NCBI GenBank assembly: GCA_900556615.1
Contig: USPP01000100.1
Location: 1-6,234, forward strand
DNA from: an uncultured Eubacteriales bacterium
GTDB taxonomy: Bacteria > Bacillota > Clostridia > Oscillospirales > CAG-272
Reading direction: 5' to 3'
Length of the DNA stretch: 6,234 nt
Positions 1 to 5,943 of the stretch are shown in pieces. Each line of letters opens with the position of its first letter. The stretch's first letter is position 1. Under the pieces are notes generated by a model that was given only the letters and a program-made list of their open reading frames with translations, was not told the DNA's origin and searched no databases. A program made the position numbers and the translations under genes.

Positions 1-65
1 CTCTGCCGACGAAATTTGTGAAGTATGACGGAATAGAGGCAAGCATATCGCAATAAAGGCCTTAG

Positions 66-108
66 CTGTGCACCCGGCGGTATTGCCTTAAATCGATAAT
101 ACATACTG
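66..108 (+). repeat. Interspersed GC-rich repeat, left copy
   Basis: The 25 bases at 66-90, with core CCCGGCGGTATTGCCTTA, match 5917-5941 at 24 of 25 positions. After a divergent patch, ACATACTG (101-108) again matches at the same spacing (5952-5959). Unlike the right copy, the left copy lacks the full opposing arm; only GCAATA (50-55) can pair with TATTGC (81-86). It lies just upstream of the small-protein/zeta-kinase operon. Confidence 0.75.
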
Positions 109-163
109 TTTTCATACACCTCCCGGCACAAAAGTCGTCTTGAGAGCAAAGAAGGAATATAAC

Positions 164-343
164 ATGGAACAATCAGACAAGGTCTCCGATATGTACAGAG
201 ATTTTCAGAACATCACCATTGCCGAACTTGAGGCGGAGCTTTCCTCTGCCGCTTCACGCGAGGAAAAAATCTTTTGCCGGGCAATGATAAACCTGAAGCT
301 GCAGCTTTCGCAGGAAAAAATCGTCGGAGAAATACTGTTATGA
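164..343 (+). CDS. Small helical protein, candidate antitoxin of zeta-type toxin
   Basis: This gene encodes a 59-residue, charged, probably all-helical protein with no signal peptide or membrane segment. The ATG at 164 is chosen because AAGGA (152-156) lies 7 bases upstream; an in-frame TTG at 140 would put that site inside the gene. Its stop overlaps the start of the zeta-like kinase gene in an ATGA (340-343), so the two are almost certainly translationally coupled. The middle part (about residues 17-55: ITIAELEAEL, then REEKIFCRAMINLKL, then QEKIVGEIL) looks like two or three amphipathic helices. Known zeta toxins are paired with small helical antitoxins (epsilon or PezA) encoded directly upstream, but I see no clear epsilon or PezA signature here, and PezA's DNA-binding domain is absent. 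The antitoxin role rests on position, size and coupling. It could instead be a small accessory subunit. Confidence 0.75.
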   Translation: MEQSDKVSDMYRDFQNITIAELEAELSSAASREEKIFCRAMINLKLQLSQEKIVGEILL

Positions 344-921
344 GTTCCGAAAAGAGATTTACCGTTATTGCCGGAATTAACGGCGCCGGAAAAACGTCTC
401 TCTATCATGTGCTCCGACAAAGTGAAAATCTCGGCAAAAGAATCAATATTGATGAGCTTGCAAAGCAATTCGGAGGAAATCAGGATCCGTATGCCAATAT
501 ACACGCCGGAAGAACGGCAATGAACCTTATCTCAAAATACATTGAGGAAGGAACATCTTTTCATATCGAAACAACGCTTCCCGGCGCGGCGATGCTCCGC
601 CATATCAACTCCGCAAAGGAACACGGATTTACGGTCGTCCTCTATTATATCGGTATAGACGATATAAACGTCGCCATCGAGCGGGTACATCAGCGTATGG
701 CAAACGGCGGACACGGCATCGCAGATCAGTTTATTATCAAAAGATTTTCTCAGCTCAATCATAATCTCAGAGCCGCTTTGCCGTTATGCGATGACGCGAT
801 ATTGTTTGATAACACCCGGAAATTCAGGCAAATTGCGATTTTGGAAAACAAGCGGCTTATCGACTGCGACAGGGATCTTCCCTATTGGTTTATCGATTTG
901 ATCGATGAATTGCCCGACTGA
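340..921 (+). CDS. Zeta-toxin-like P-loop kinase
   Basis: The 193-residue product resembles zeta toxins, cytoplasmic P-loop kinases; characterised members phosphorylate UDP-N-acetylglucosamine and so block cell-wall synthesis. A Walker A loop, GINGAGKTS, occupies residues 12-20. An INIDE segment (35-39) sits where the family has its catalytic acidic residue. ETTLPG (77-82) matches the substrate-contacting ET motif. The stretch RVHQRMANGGHGI (115-127) followed by R135 matches the arginine-rich RV..R...GGH signature of the family, which contacts ATP and phosphates. The length is normal for compact chromosomal zeta proteins, shorter than plasmid zeta (about 287 residues). Start ATG 340 overlaps the stop of the small upstream gene, which is therefore the likely antitoxin, and a HAD phosphatase gene follows after 21 bases. 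All key motifs are intact, so the kinase looks active. The substrate is not shown by the sequence; some zeta homologues may be housekeeping kinases. Confidence 0.88.
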   Translation: MSSEKRFTVIAGINGAGKTSLYHVLRQSENLGKRINIDELAKQFGGNQDPYANIHAGRTAMNLISKYIEEGTSFHIETTLPGAAMLRHINSAKEHGFTVVLYYIGIDDINVAIERVHQRMANGGHGIADQFIIKRFSQLNHNLRAALPLCDDAILFDNTRKFRQIAILENKRLIDCDRDLPYWFIDLIDELPD

Positions 922-942
922 AAATTTTACGGAGATATCAAT

Positions 943-1602
943 ATGTACTGTAAACACAAATATTTTATATTCGATCTTGACGGAACGCTTGCCTATACAA
1001 TCGAAGATTTAAGGTCGGCTATGAACCGTATGCTGCGGTATTTCGGCTGGCGCGAGGTTACCGCAGAAGATACGCTTCGTAATATAAATAACGGAGCGCG
1101 GGTATTTGTTACCGGCTGTCTGCCTGAAGAATATCGCCAAAGCGAAGAGATCATTGATCGCGCATACGCGAAATATTCGGAATATTATGCCGAGGAATAT
1201 CTGAAAACGACAAAGCCCTATCCTGCCGTCCCGGAAGGAATTGCCTATCTCAAAGAAAGGGGAGCAAGACTTGCCGTCTTCTCAAACAAGCAGGATATCC
1301 AGACAAAGGCAATCTGTGCAAAGCTTTTTCCCGAGGGAACCTTTGAGCTTGTTCTCGGTCACAACGGTCAGTTTCCGCACAAGCCTTCTCCCGAGGGCGC
1401 CCTCTATATAGCAAAAATTCTCGGGGGAACGCCGGAGGAAACCGTTCTGATAGGTGACTCCGATGTCGATATGCATCTCGCCACCAACGCTGGATTTCAC
1501 CCTGTCGGCGTTTCCTGGGGATACCGCCCGAAGGAGCTTTTGGAACAGCTCGGTGCCGAAATGATCCTTTACGGGACAGAGGATTTTAAAAAGCTGATAT
1601 GA
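943..1602 (+). CDS. HAD-superfamily hydrolase, phosphoglycolate phosphatase-like
   Basis: This is a 219-residue cytoplasmic phosphatase of the haloacid dehalogenase superfamily, Gph/PGMB-like subgroup with a helical C1 cap. All four motifs are present: DLDGT at 11-15 (nucleophile D11, acid/base D13), S114 in FSNK, K147 in HKPSP, and GDSDVD at 171-176 for Mg2+ binding. The cap domain is roughly residues 16-85. The start ATG 943 has GGAG (931-934) eight bases upstream. The gene begins 21 bases after the zeta-like kinase and nothing between looks like a terminator or promoter, so it is probably the third gene of that operon. The substrate cannot be read from the sequence: 2-phosphoglycolate, a sugar phosphate, pyrophosphate or a nucleotide are all possible. 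Its link to a kinase toxin is discussed under findings. The length is normal and there is no sign of damage. Confidence 0.9.
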   Translation: MYCKHKYFIFDLDGTLAYTIEDLRSAMNRMLRYFGWREVTAEDTLRNINNGARVFVTGCLPEEYRQSEEIIDRAYAKYSEYYAEEYLKTTKPYPAVPEGIAYLKERGARLAVFSNKQDIQTKAICAKLFPEGTFELVLGHNGQFPHKPSPEGALYIAKILGGTPEETVLIGDSDVDMHLATNAGFHPVGVSWGYRPKELLEQLGAEMILYGTEDFKKLI

Positions 1603-1948
1603 ATCCCAGCTAAAAAAGCCGCTTACGTCTTGCACATCTTCGCTGTCATCGGCAATTTTCAAGATACACCGCGGAAGCGTTAAGCTGATTGCAGAGAGCA
1701 TGTATACGGAGCCGTAAAACGGCAGTATTTTCACTTTTTCATTCAAAATCCGGCAATTCCGAGCATTTGTAATTGCATAAAGAATATCGCTAAAAATGCA
1801 ATGTTCATAGACGGCAAAGAGATTTTTCGTCAGTCTAAACCAAAATTCCGCAGACAGTGTATATCTAACAAGAAATTTAGTGACAAATGATGGAAAACAG
1901 ATCGAGCCGGATTTGAGCAGTGACTTTTTTGAGCTGCCAAAAATAAAT

Positions 1949-1986
1949 AAGAGGTTAAACCGATTCAAAACACGGTTTAACCTCTT
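1949..1986. terminator. Bidirectional intrinsic terminator between HAD and lplA operons
   Basis: A perfect inverted repeat pairs GAGGTTAAACCG (1951-1962) with CGGTTTAACCTC (1973-1984) around a 10-base loop. Flanking AA/TT pairs at 1949-1950 and 1985-1986 extend the stem to 14 base pairs. TTTT follows on the plus strand, and a T-rich stretch (TTATTTATTTTT) follows on the minus strand. It therefore probably ends transcripts from both convergent operons. Confidence 0.88.
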
Positions 1987-2059
1987 TTATGCTGCCTCTG
2001 TTCGGTCGGCACAGAAATTTTCTCTGCGAAAACTGTCAAGCTGTCTTTACGAGATTCTT

Positions 2060-2089
2060 ATCGGTATGGAAAATATCGGTATAGAAAAT
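2060..2089. repeat. 15-base tandem repeat, two copies
   Basis: ATCGGTATGGAAAAT (2060-2074) is followed directly by ATCGGTATAGAAAAT (2075-2089), differing at one base. It lies about 20 bases beyond the lplA stop codon, in what would be the lplA 3' untranslated region. A simple local duplication is the likely origin; no function is apparent. Confidence 0.75.
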
Positions 2090-2107
2090 TCCTTCATCCT
2101 CCGGTTT

Positions 2108-3067
2108 TTATCCTAAAATAAGTCCGGAAATCGAAGACCTATCCGCCCCCATGATAAATTTTTCTATGTCCGAAAGACGCTCCTCTATCTCTCCTTTTTC
2201 AAGGCGGCACCCGATCAGTCTCTGCTCAACAACTGAAATATCATTCACCCCAAAATAGTCTCCGAAAAAACGCACCTCTTTGATTTCGCCGTGATCGGCA
2301 TTCAGAGAGATATCAACGGTTCCGAAAGGAAAATACTTTTTGCACCTTCTGTTGTACTCCTTTGAGACGCCGTAATTCCACTCCCATGTGGAATACTTCT
2401 CGTCCCTTAAGCGCTGTATTTCCGCCTTCTGCCCGTCGGAAAATTCCTTTTTATCACCGTCAAATTTGTTTTCGAGATACTCCTTGAAAGCAATTACATC
2501 CATGTCCGGAAGAAGCTCCGAAATATTACATACTCTGGCTCTGACACTCTTAATCCCTTTGCTCCTGATCTTTTCCTCATCTACAGTAAGAGCCCCTGCC
2601 ATTTGAGACATATCGGCCGAAAAAAGCAATGTTCCGTGGTGCATTACCTTGTTGTTATAAACACACTGTGCATTACCGGATATTTTTTTCCCTCCGACAG
2701 TGATATCATTTCTTCCGGAAAGCTCCGCTTCCACACCGATATCTCGCAGCGCGTCTATAACAGGGCGGCTGAAGCGTTCAAAATCAAGCGACGGACAATT
2801 CTCTCTTGCTACTATATAGGTAAAATTCACGTTTCCGAGATCATGAAACACGGCACCGCCTCCCGTCAGACGGCGCACCACCTTAATTCCATGCTCATCA
2901 ACAAAAGGTTTATTTATCTCCGCATATGCATTTTGATTTTTTCCGATAACGACCGCCTTGGCGTTTCTCCAAAGCATGAACACCTCATCCGTCTCGTTAT
3001 CAAGAAGATACTGCTCGGAAGCAAGATTAAAATACGGATCGGTATTATTATTTATATAAATTTTCAT
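2108..3067 (-). CDS. lplA: Lipoate-protein ligase A
   Basis: The 319-residue cytoplasmic enzyme activates lipoate (or octanoate) with ATP to lipoyl-AMP and transfers it to the lipoyl lysine of 2-oxoacid dehydrogenase E2 or glycine cleavage H proteins. The catalytic domain has the RRLTGGGAVFHD loop at residues 65-76 that binds lipoyl-AMP. The KISGNA segment at 128-133 carries the expected catalytic lysine K128, equivalent to E. coli K133, and HHGTLLFS follows at 153-160. A C-terminal accessory domain (about 195-319, starting near KYSTWEWNYG) is present, so this is the complete two-domain form that can perform both steps alone. The start ATG at 3067 has AAGGAC seven bases upstream, directly after the stop of the araC-family gene. 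The 13-base gap implies cotranscription and probably coupling. An amidotransferase role (LipL-like) is less likely given the accessory domain. No lipoyl-bearing enzyme genes are visible nearby, which fits scavenging of external lipoate. Confidence 0.95.
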   Translation of the reverse strand: MKIYINNNTDPYFNLASEQYLLDNETDEVFMLWRNAKAVVIGKNQNAYAEINKPFVDEHGIKVVRRLTGGGAVFHDLGNVNFTYIVARENCPSLDFERFSRPVIDALRDIGVEAELSGRNDITVGGKKISGNAQCVYNNKVMHHGTLLFSADMSQMAGALTVDEEKIRSKGIKSVRARVCNISELLPDMDVIAFKEYLENKFDGDKKEFSDGQKAEIQRLRDEKYSTWEWNYGVSKEYNRRCKKYFPFGTVDISLNADHGEIKEVRFFGDYFGVNDISVVEQRLIGCRLEKGEIEERLSDIEKFIMGADRSSISGLILG

Positions 3068-3080
3068 TTGAGTTGTCCTT

Positions 3081-3938
3081 TTACATCATTTTTTTCATAT
3101 AGTCGGAGGGATATACCCCAAAAAAGCCTTTAAACGTCTTAGAAAAATGGGCAGATGTTGAAAAGCCGCTCATCTCTCCGATCTCGGCAACAGAGTATTT
3201 CTTGGATTCAAGAAGATTTTTGGCAAATTCACATCGTGTTCTGTTAATAAATTCCACAGGAGTAAGATCGGTAGCTTTTTTAAATTCCCGGCAATAATGA
3301 TATTTGCTGAGTCCCGCTTCATCGGCGATATTGTCAAGCGTAAGCTCGTTTCTGAAATTGTTCTTTATGAAGTTAATCGAGTGCTTGATTTTTTGAAGCG
3401 TTCTGCTTTCCTTTTCGAGCATAGTCTCATTTACAAGGTGATTTCTGCAAAGGTTTACGATAATCCCGATAACACAGGATTTCAGCATCATATTCCGGTA
3501 TTCATCATCCTTCTTCCATTCCGAATTAAGATTTTCAATCATAGCGGTCAGCGAGGGATCGGTAATATGATCTTTAAAATAAACCGATTCGGTATCAATT
3601 CCGTTTGCTTCAAGAAAATCGGAATCGATGATAAGGCAATAATACTTAAAAATATTATCGGAGACGATATAATGCACCTTGTTGGGGTTTATGACGACAA
3701 TCTCGTTCTCGTCAACCGGTATCGTTTTTAAATCGGCAATCACCTGCCCGGAACCGGATATCCCCGATAAAATCTCGATCTCGCGGTGCTTGTGAACATA
3801 ATGATGGGAGGTGTTCACCATTATATCAATATGAAATGAAAAAGGCAATACATTATTTATAAAATTTCTGGTTTCATAATACACCTTATCCGGACTTATC
3901 CGTTCGGTAAAAATGTTTTCGGGAAATATTTTTTCCAT
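3081..3938 (-). CDS. AraC-family transcriptional regulator with N-terminal cupin domain
   Basis: This is a 285-residue DNA-binding regulator. The N-terminal half (about residues 25-120) has a cupin-like ligand-sensing fold, with the H45-H46-Y-V-H49-K-H51-R-E53 cluster typical of AraC sensors for sugars or other small molecules. The C-terminal half (about 186-285) is the double helix-turn-helix domain: the first around ELTLDNIADEAGLSKYHYC (198-216), the second around VAEIGEMSGFSTSAHFSKTF (250-269), ending in the usual GVYPSDY. I chose ATG 3938 because a G-rich GGGGG lies eight bases upstream. An in-frame ATG at 3962 would add eight residues but has no ribosome binding site and sits about 21 bases after the predicted transcript start. 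It heads an operon with lplA and is divergent from the pantothenate kinase gene, so it may control both. The inducer is unknown from sequence. Confidence 0.92.
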   Translation of the reverse strand: MEKIFPENIFTERISPDKVYYETRNFINNVLPFSFHIDIMVNTSHHYVHKHREIEILSGISGSGQVIADLKTIPVDENEIVVINPNKVHYIVSDNIFKYYCLIIDSDFLEANGIDTESVYFKDHITDPSLTAMIENLNSEWKKDDEYRNMMLKSCVIGIIVNLCRNHLVNETMLEKESRTLQKIKHSINFIKNNFRNELTLDNIADEAGLSKYHYCREFKKATDLTPVEFINRTRCEFAKNLLESKKYSVAEIGEMSGFSTSAHFSKTFKGFFGVYPSDYMKKMM

Positions 3939-3989
3939 TTCAATTGCCCCCGCGGTTAACATAAAAGAAAATCAGCAATATATGTTTTT

Positions 3990-4018
3990 ATCATATCACA
4001 ACAATATAAAAAAGTCAA
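3990..4018 (-). promoter_or_regulatory. Sigma-A promoter of the araC-lplA operon
   Basis: On the minus strand, TTGACT (-35, plus positions 4013-4018) is followed after exactly 17 bases by TATGAT (-10, plus positions 3990-3995). A TG one base before the -10 box makes it an extended -10 promoter. Transcription would begin near 3983, giving a leader of about 45 bases to ATG 3938. Confidence 0.8.
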
Positions 4019-4063
4019 TAGTTTCGGCAATATCAGACAAATCACTCTTTTTTAAGTTATCGG

Positions 4064-4092
4064 TTGAAAATTATTTCCTTATGTGTTATAAT
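4064..4092 (+). promoter_or_regulatory. Sigma-A promoter of the pantothenate kinase-lipoprotein operon
   Basis: TTGAAA (4064-4069) and a perfect TATAAT (4087-4092) are separated by 17 bases, with a TG at 4084-4085 giving an extended -10 element. The start of transcription would be near 4099, about 37 bases ahead of the kinase ATG. The 45 bases between this -35 box and that of the divergent araC promoter (4019-4063) are the natural place for a shared operator, but no clear repeat was found there. Confidence 0.82.
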
Positions 4093-4135
4093 AATAGTAG
4101 TTTTACCAATATCCCGGAAGGATGAACAGCAAAAA

Positions 4136-4959
4136 ATGAAAGTTATTATCGGTATTGACGTAGGCGGGAGCACTACAAAGATTGTAGGATTTGAACGAAG
4201 CGGGAAACTCATCGAACCGATCTTCGTAAAAGCCAATGATCCGATTACCGCGGTATACGGCGCTTTCGGCAAATTCACGGACGAAAATCAGTTGGAACTC
4301 AAAAATATTGAGAAGGTAATGGTTACCGGCGTCGGCTCCTCCTATTTAACCAAACCGCTCTACGGTCTTGAATGTCATCATGTTTCAGAATTTAACTGTA
4401 TTGGCTTGGCGGTCTTTATCTGTCGGGACTTGACAAAGCAATTGTTGTAAGTATGGGAACCGGAACCGCGCTTGTCAAAGCGGAACGCGGAAAAAAAATC
4501 GAATATCTCGGAGGCACCGGAATCGGGGGAGGAACGCTCTCCGGTCTTGCAAGGAAAATGCTCGGCGTCACCGATATACAGAATATTGTTGAGCTTGCCT
4601 CGTCCGGAAAGCTTTCCAATGTGGATCTCCGCGTCTGCGACATAACACGAAAAGATATCCCCGGCATGTTGTCCTCGGAGCTTACCGCCGCCAACTTCGG
4701 AAATCTGAGCGATCTTGCGTCCAAAAACGATTTGGCGCTCGGTCTTATCAATATGATATTCGAAAGCGTGGCAATGCTTGCCCTTTTTGCTTCACGGGAC
4801 AAAAACATAGGAAAAATCGTTATGACCGGTAATATGACCACGATCCCTCAGGCAAATGACATTTTTGATTCGCTCAACAAAACATTTGAAGTCGATTATA
4901 TCGTGCCTCATAATTCACAATTTGCAACCGTTATCGGCGCTGCGCTGTCGGAACTCTGA
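4136..4959 (+). pseudogene. coaW: Type II pantothenate kinase (CoaW-like, BadF/BcrA ATPase fold), frameshifted
   Basis: The intact enzyme phosphorylates pantothenate with ATP, the first step of CoA synthesis. The first frame (4136-4450) gives 104 residues with the phosphate loop DVGGSTTKIV (8-17) and E85 in HVSEF, matching the catalytic glutamate (E70) of Staphylococcus aureus CoaW, then derails into a stop at 4448. The rest lies one frame over (about 4408-4959) and carries GGLYLSGLDKAIVVS, the second phosphate loop MGTGTA, GGTGIGGGT, LTAANFG and a normal C-terminus ending in ATVIGAALSEL. Adding one G at 4408-4409 (TTGGCGG to TTGGGCGG) restores one protein of about 274 residues, the usual length. 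There is no classic slippery heptamer, so programmed frameshifting is unlikely. A purine-rich GGAAGGA (4116-4122) lies 13 bases before ATG 4136, a rather long spacing. Apart from the shift both halves look well conserved, which suggests either a very recent mutation or a base-call error. Confidence 0.85.
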
Positions 4960-4974
4960 CGGAAAGGAAAAGCA

Positions 4975-5796
4975 ATGAAAAGACAAAGAAAAATCGCTCT
5001 TTTCCTCCTTGCGGCAATTTCGCTTTCTTTCCTTATTTCCTGCTCCTCCCAAAAGGATAAAACTCCCGAAACCGAGTCCCAAAAGTCCGGAACAGAAACG
5101 GCAGAGATCACCTCTTCCGAAAGCTTCCCGACTTCCGGAGACATCGATACCGAGCCTGCCGATATCACCGTAACGCCCGAGGCGGTCTCTGATAAATACT
5201 CGCTGAACGGCGACACACTTATAGTATACTCTATCAATCGCCCCGTCATAGATGGAAACAAAGAATATAATCTTGAAAAGATCAATAACACGCTGAAGCT
5301 TTACTGCGAAAGCTTTACTGCTATAAAAGCTTCGGAAAAAGCCGCGGCAAAAGAGGATTACAATGCGGCAAAAGAGGATTCCATCGAATTTGAGCCGTAT
5401 GAGAAAACTGCCGATTACACAGCCTATGTGCGGGAAAATATCCTGTCGGTACGCTTTGATTCCTATGAACAGAGCGGCGGAGCCGACAGCTTATGGTTCA
5501 CCTATGCCCTTTGCTTTGATCTTATCTCCGGAGAGCAGCTCAGCTTTGCGGATTATATCGAAAAAAACGAGGAATATGCAAGAAACTATATAATAAGCGC
5601 CTTCACCGTGATTATAAATTCCAATCCCGAAAACTTTTTTGACGACGCACTTGCGCTTCTCCCAAACGAGGTATCGGGGGAAAACTACTATCTGTCCGAA
5701 GACGGCGTCACTCTTTTTCTGAACACCTATTCCATAGCCCCGAATGCGCTTGGCACTCAAACTGTCATAATTCCTTATTCAAATCTTCCGAAATAA
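4975..5796 (+). CDS. Lipoprotein with DUF4163/DUF3298 (RsiV-like) extracytoplasmic domain
   Basis: The 273-residue product has a lipoprotein signal peptide: positive KRQRK, a hydrophobic core (7-21) and the lipobox L20-I-S-C23, so the mature protein should be anchored by a lipidated Cys23 to the outer face of the membrane. A Ser/Thr/Glu-rich flexible linker (24-68) follows. Residues about 75-175 resemble DUF4163, and 180-270 resemble DUF3298, whose hallmark is YYLSEDGVTLFLNTYSIAP followed by G and a closing IPY strand. This pair occurs in the sensor domain of RsiV anti-sigma factors and beside peptidoglycan deacetylase PdaC; here there is no sigma-binding part, so a cell-surface binding protein is the best guess. 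ATG 4975 has AAAGGAAA ending 4 bases upstream, and the gene starts 15 bases after the kinase, implying one transcript. An internal duplication is listed separately. Confidence 0.85.
   Translation: MKRQRKIALFLLAAISLSFLISCSSQKDKTPETESQKSGTETAEITSSESFPTSGDIDTEPADITVTPEAVSDKYSLNGDTLIVYSINRPVIDGNKEYNLEKINNTLKLYCESFTAIKASEKAAAKEDYNAAKEDSIEFEPYEKTADYTAYVRENILSVRFDSYEQSGGADSLWFTYALCFDLISGEQLSFADYIEKNEEYARNYIISAFTVIINSNPENFFDDALALLPNEVSGENYYLSEDGVTLFLNTYSIAPNALGTQTVIIPYSNLPK
5344..5380 (+). repeat. 16-base direct repeat inside the lipoprotein gene
   Basis: GCGGCAAAAGAGGATT occurs at 5344-5359 and again, identically, at 5365-5380, a 21-base period. It encodes AAKEDYN followed by AAKEDSI, a 7-residue in-frame duplication in a charged segment of the extracytoplasmic domain. 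Confidence 0.85.
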
Positions 5797-5805
5797 AAAT
5801 AATAC

Positions 5806-5865
5806 AAAAATCCCTTCGCAGAGATGACTGCTTCACACAGTCAAGACTTTGCGGAGGGATTTTTT
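5806..5865. terminator. Branched intrinsic terminator, probably bidirectional
   Basis: The outer stem pairs AAAAATCCCTTCGCA (5806-5820) with TGCGGAGGGATTTTT (5850-5864), including one T-G wobble. An inner hairpin GACTG/CAGTC (5826-5830 with 5838-5842) closes a CTTCACA loop. Six T residues (5860-5865) follow on the plus strand, just after the lipoprotein stop at 5796. On the minus strand the stem is followed by a T-rich stretch, so it can also stop transcripts of the converging membrane-protein gene. Confidence 0.85.
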
Positions 5866-5867
5866 AT

Positions 5868-5938
5868 GGCAATACCGCCGGATTCTGACGGTGCAGATGC
5901 ATCATCAAGGCGCAAACTGTGAACCCGGCGGTATTGCC
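5868..5938. repeat. Interspersed palindromic repeat, right copy
   Basis: A perfect 14-base inverted repeat pairs GGCAATACCGCCGG (5868-5881) with CCGGCGGTATTGCC (5925-5938) around a 43-base spacer. No T-run directly follows on either strand, so this is not a standard terminator. The right arm and flank match the left-end repeat at 66-108. It sits between the terminator at 5806-5865 and the stop codon of the membrane protein at 5944. Confidence 0.85.
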
Positions 5939-5943
5939 TTATA

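Larger units (their letters stand above)
1603..2107. other. Gene-free stretch between convergent operons
   Basis: These 505 bases separate the plus-strand HAD gene from the minus-strand lplA gene. They hold the two-way terminator at 1949-1986 and a 15-base tandem repeat at 2060-2089, described separately. A short hairpin, GCCGT-AAA-ACGGC (1711-1723), is followed by a T-rich stretch and might be a weak first terminator for the HAD transcript. The minus strand is free of stop codons from 1968 down through 1603 and on into the HAD gene, but has no credible start and matches no protein I recognise; a decayed gene fragment is possible. No plus-strand gene is supported. The stretch is more AT-rich than the flanking genes. 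Confidence 0.6.

Noticed and set aside
3..56. Possible C-terminal end of an upstream plus-strand gene (17 codons ending in TAA at 54-56)
   Set aside because: Too short to support: a second frame is also open for several codons, and no domain or family can be recognised.
83..111. Promoter for the small-protein/zeta-kinase operon using TTGCCT or GATAAT near 95-100
   Set aside because: No pair of boxes with acceptable spacing could be found; the operon's promoter remains unidentified.
2054..2100. Small minus-strand frame after lplA beginning with ATG directly behind GGAGG
   Set aside because: The purine-rich site touches the ATG with no spacing, and the 15 or so codons simply reflect the 15-base tandem repeat.
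1880..2116. 78-codon plus-strand frame starting with GTG
   Set aside because: It has no ribosome binding site, runs straight through the strong terminator hairpin at 1949-1986, and overlaps the end of lplA.
2603..3133. 176-codon plus-strand frame opposite lplA
   Set aside because: It is antisense to a clearly conserved ligase gene and its translation shows no recognisable motif.
4400..4415. Programmed -1 frameshift in the pantothenate kinase gene
   Set aside because: There is no X-XXY-YYZ slippery sequence, and no obvious stimulatory hairpin was recognised nearby. A lost G explains the data more simply.
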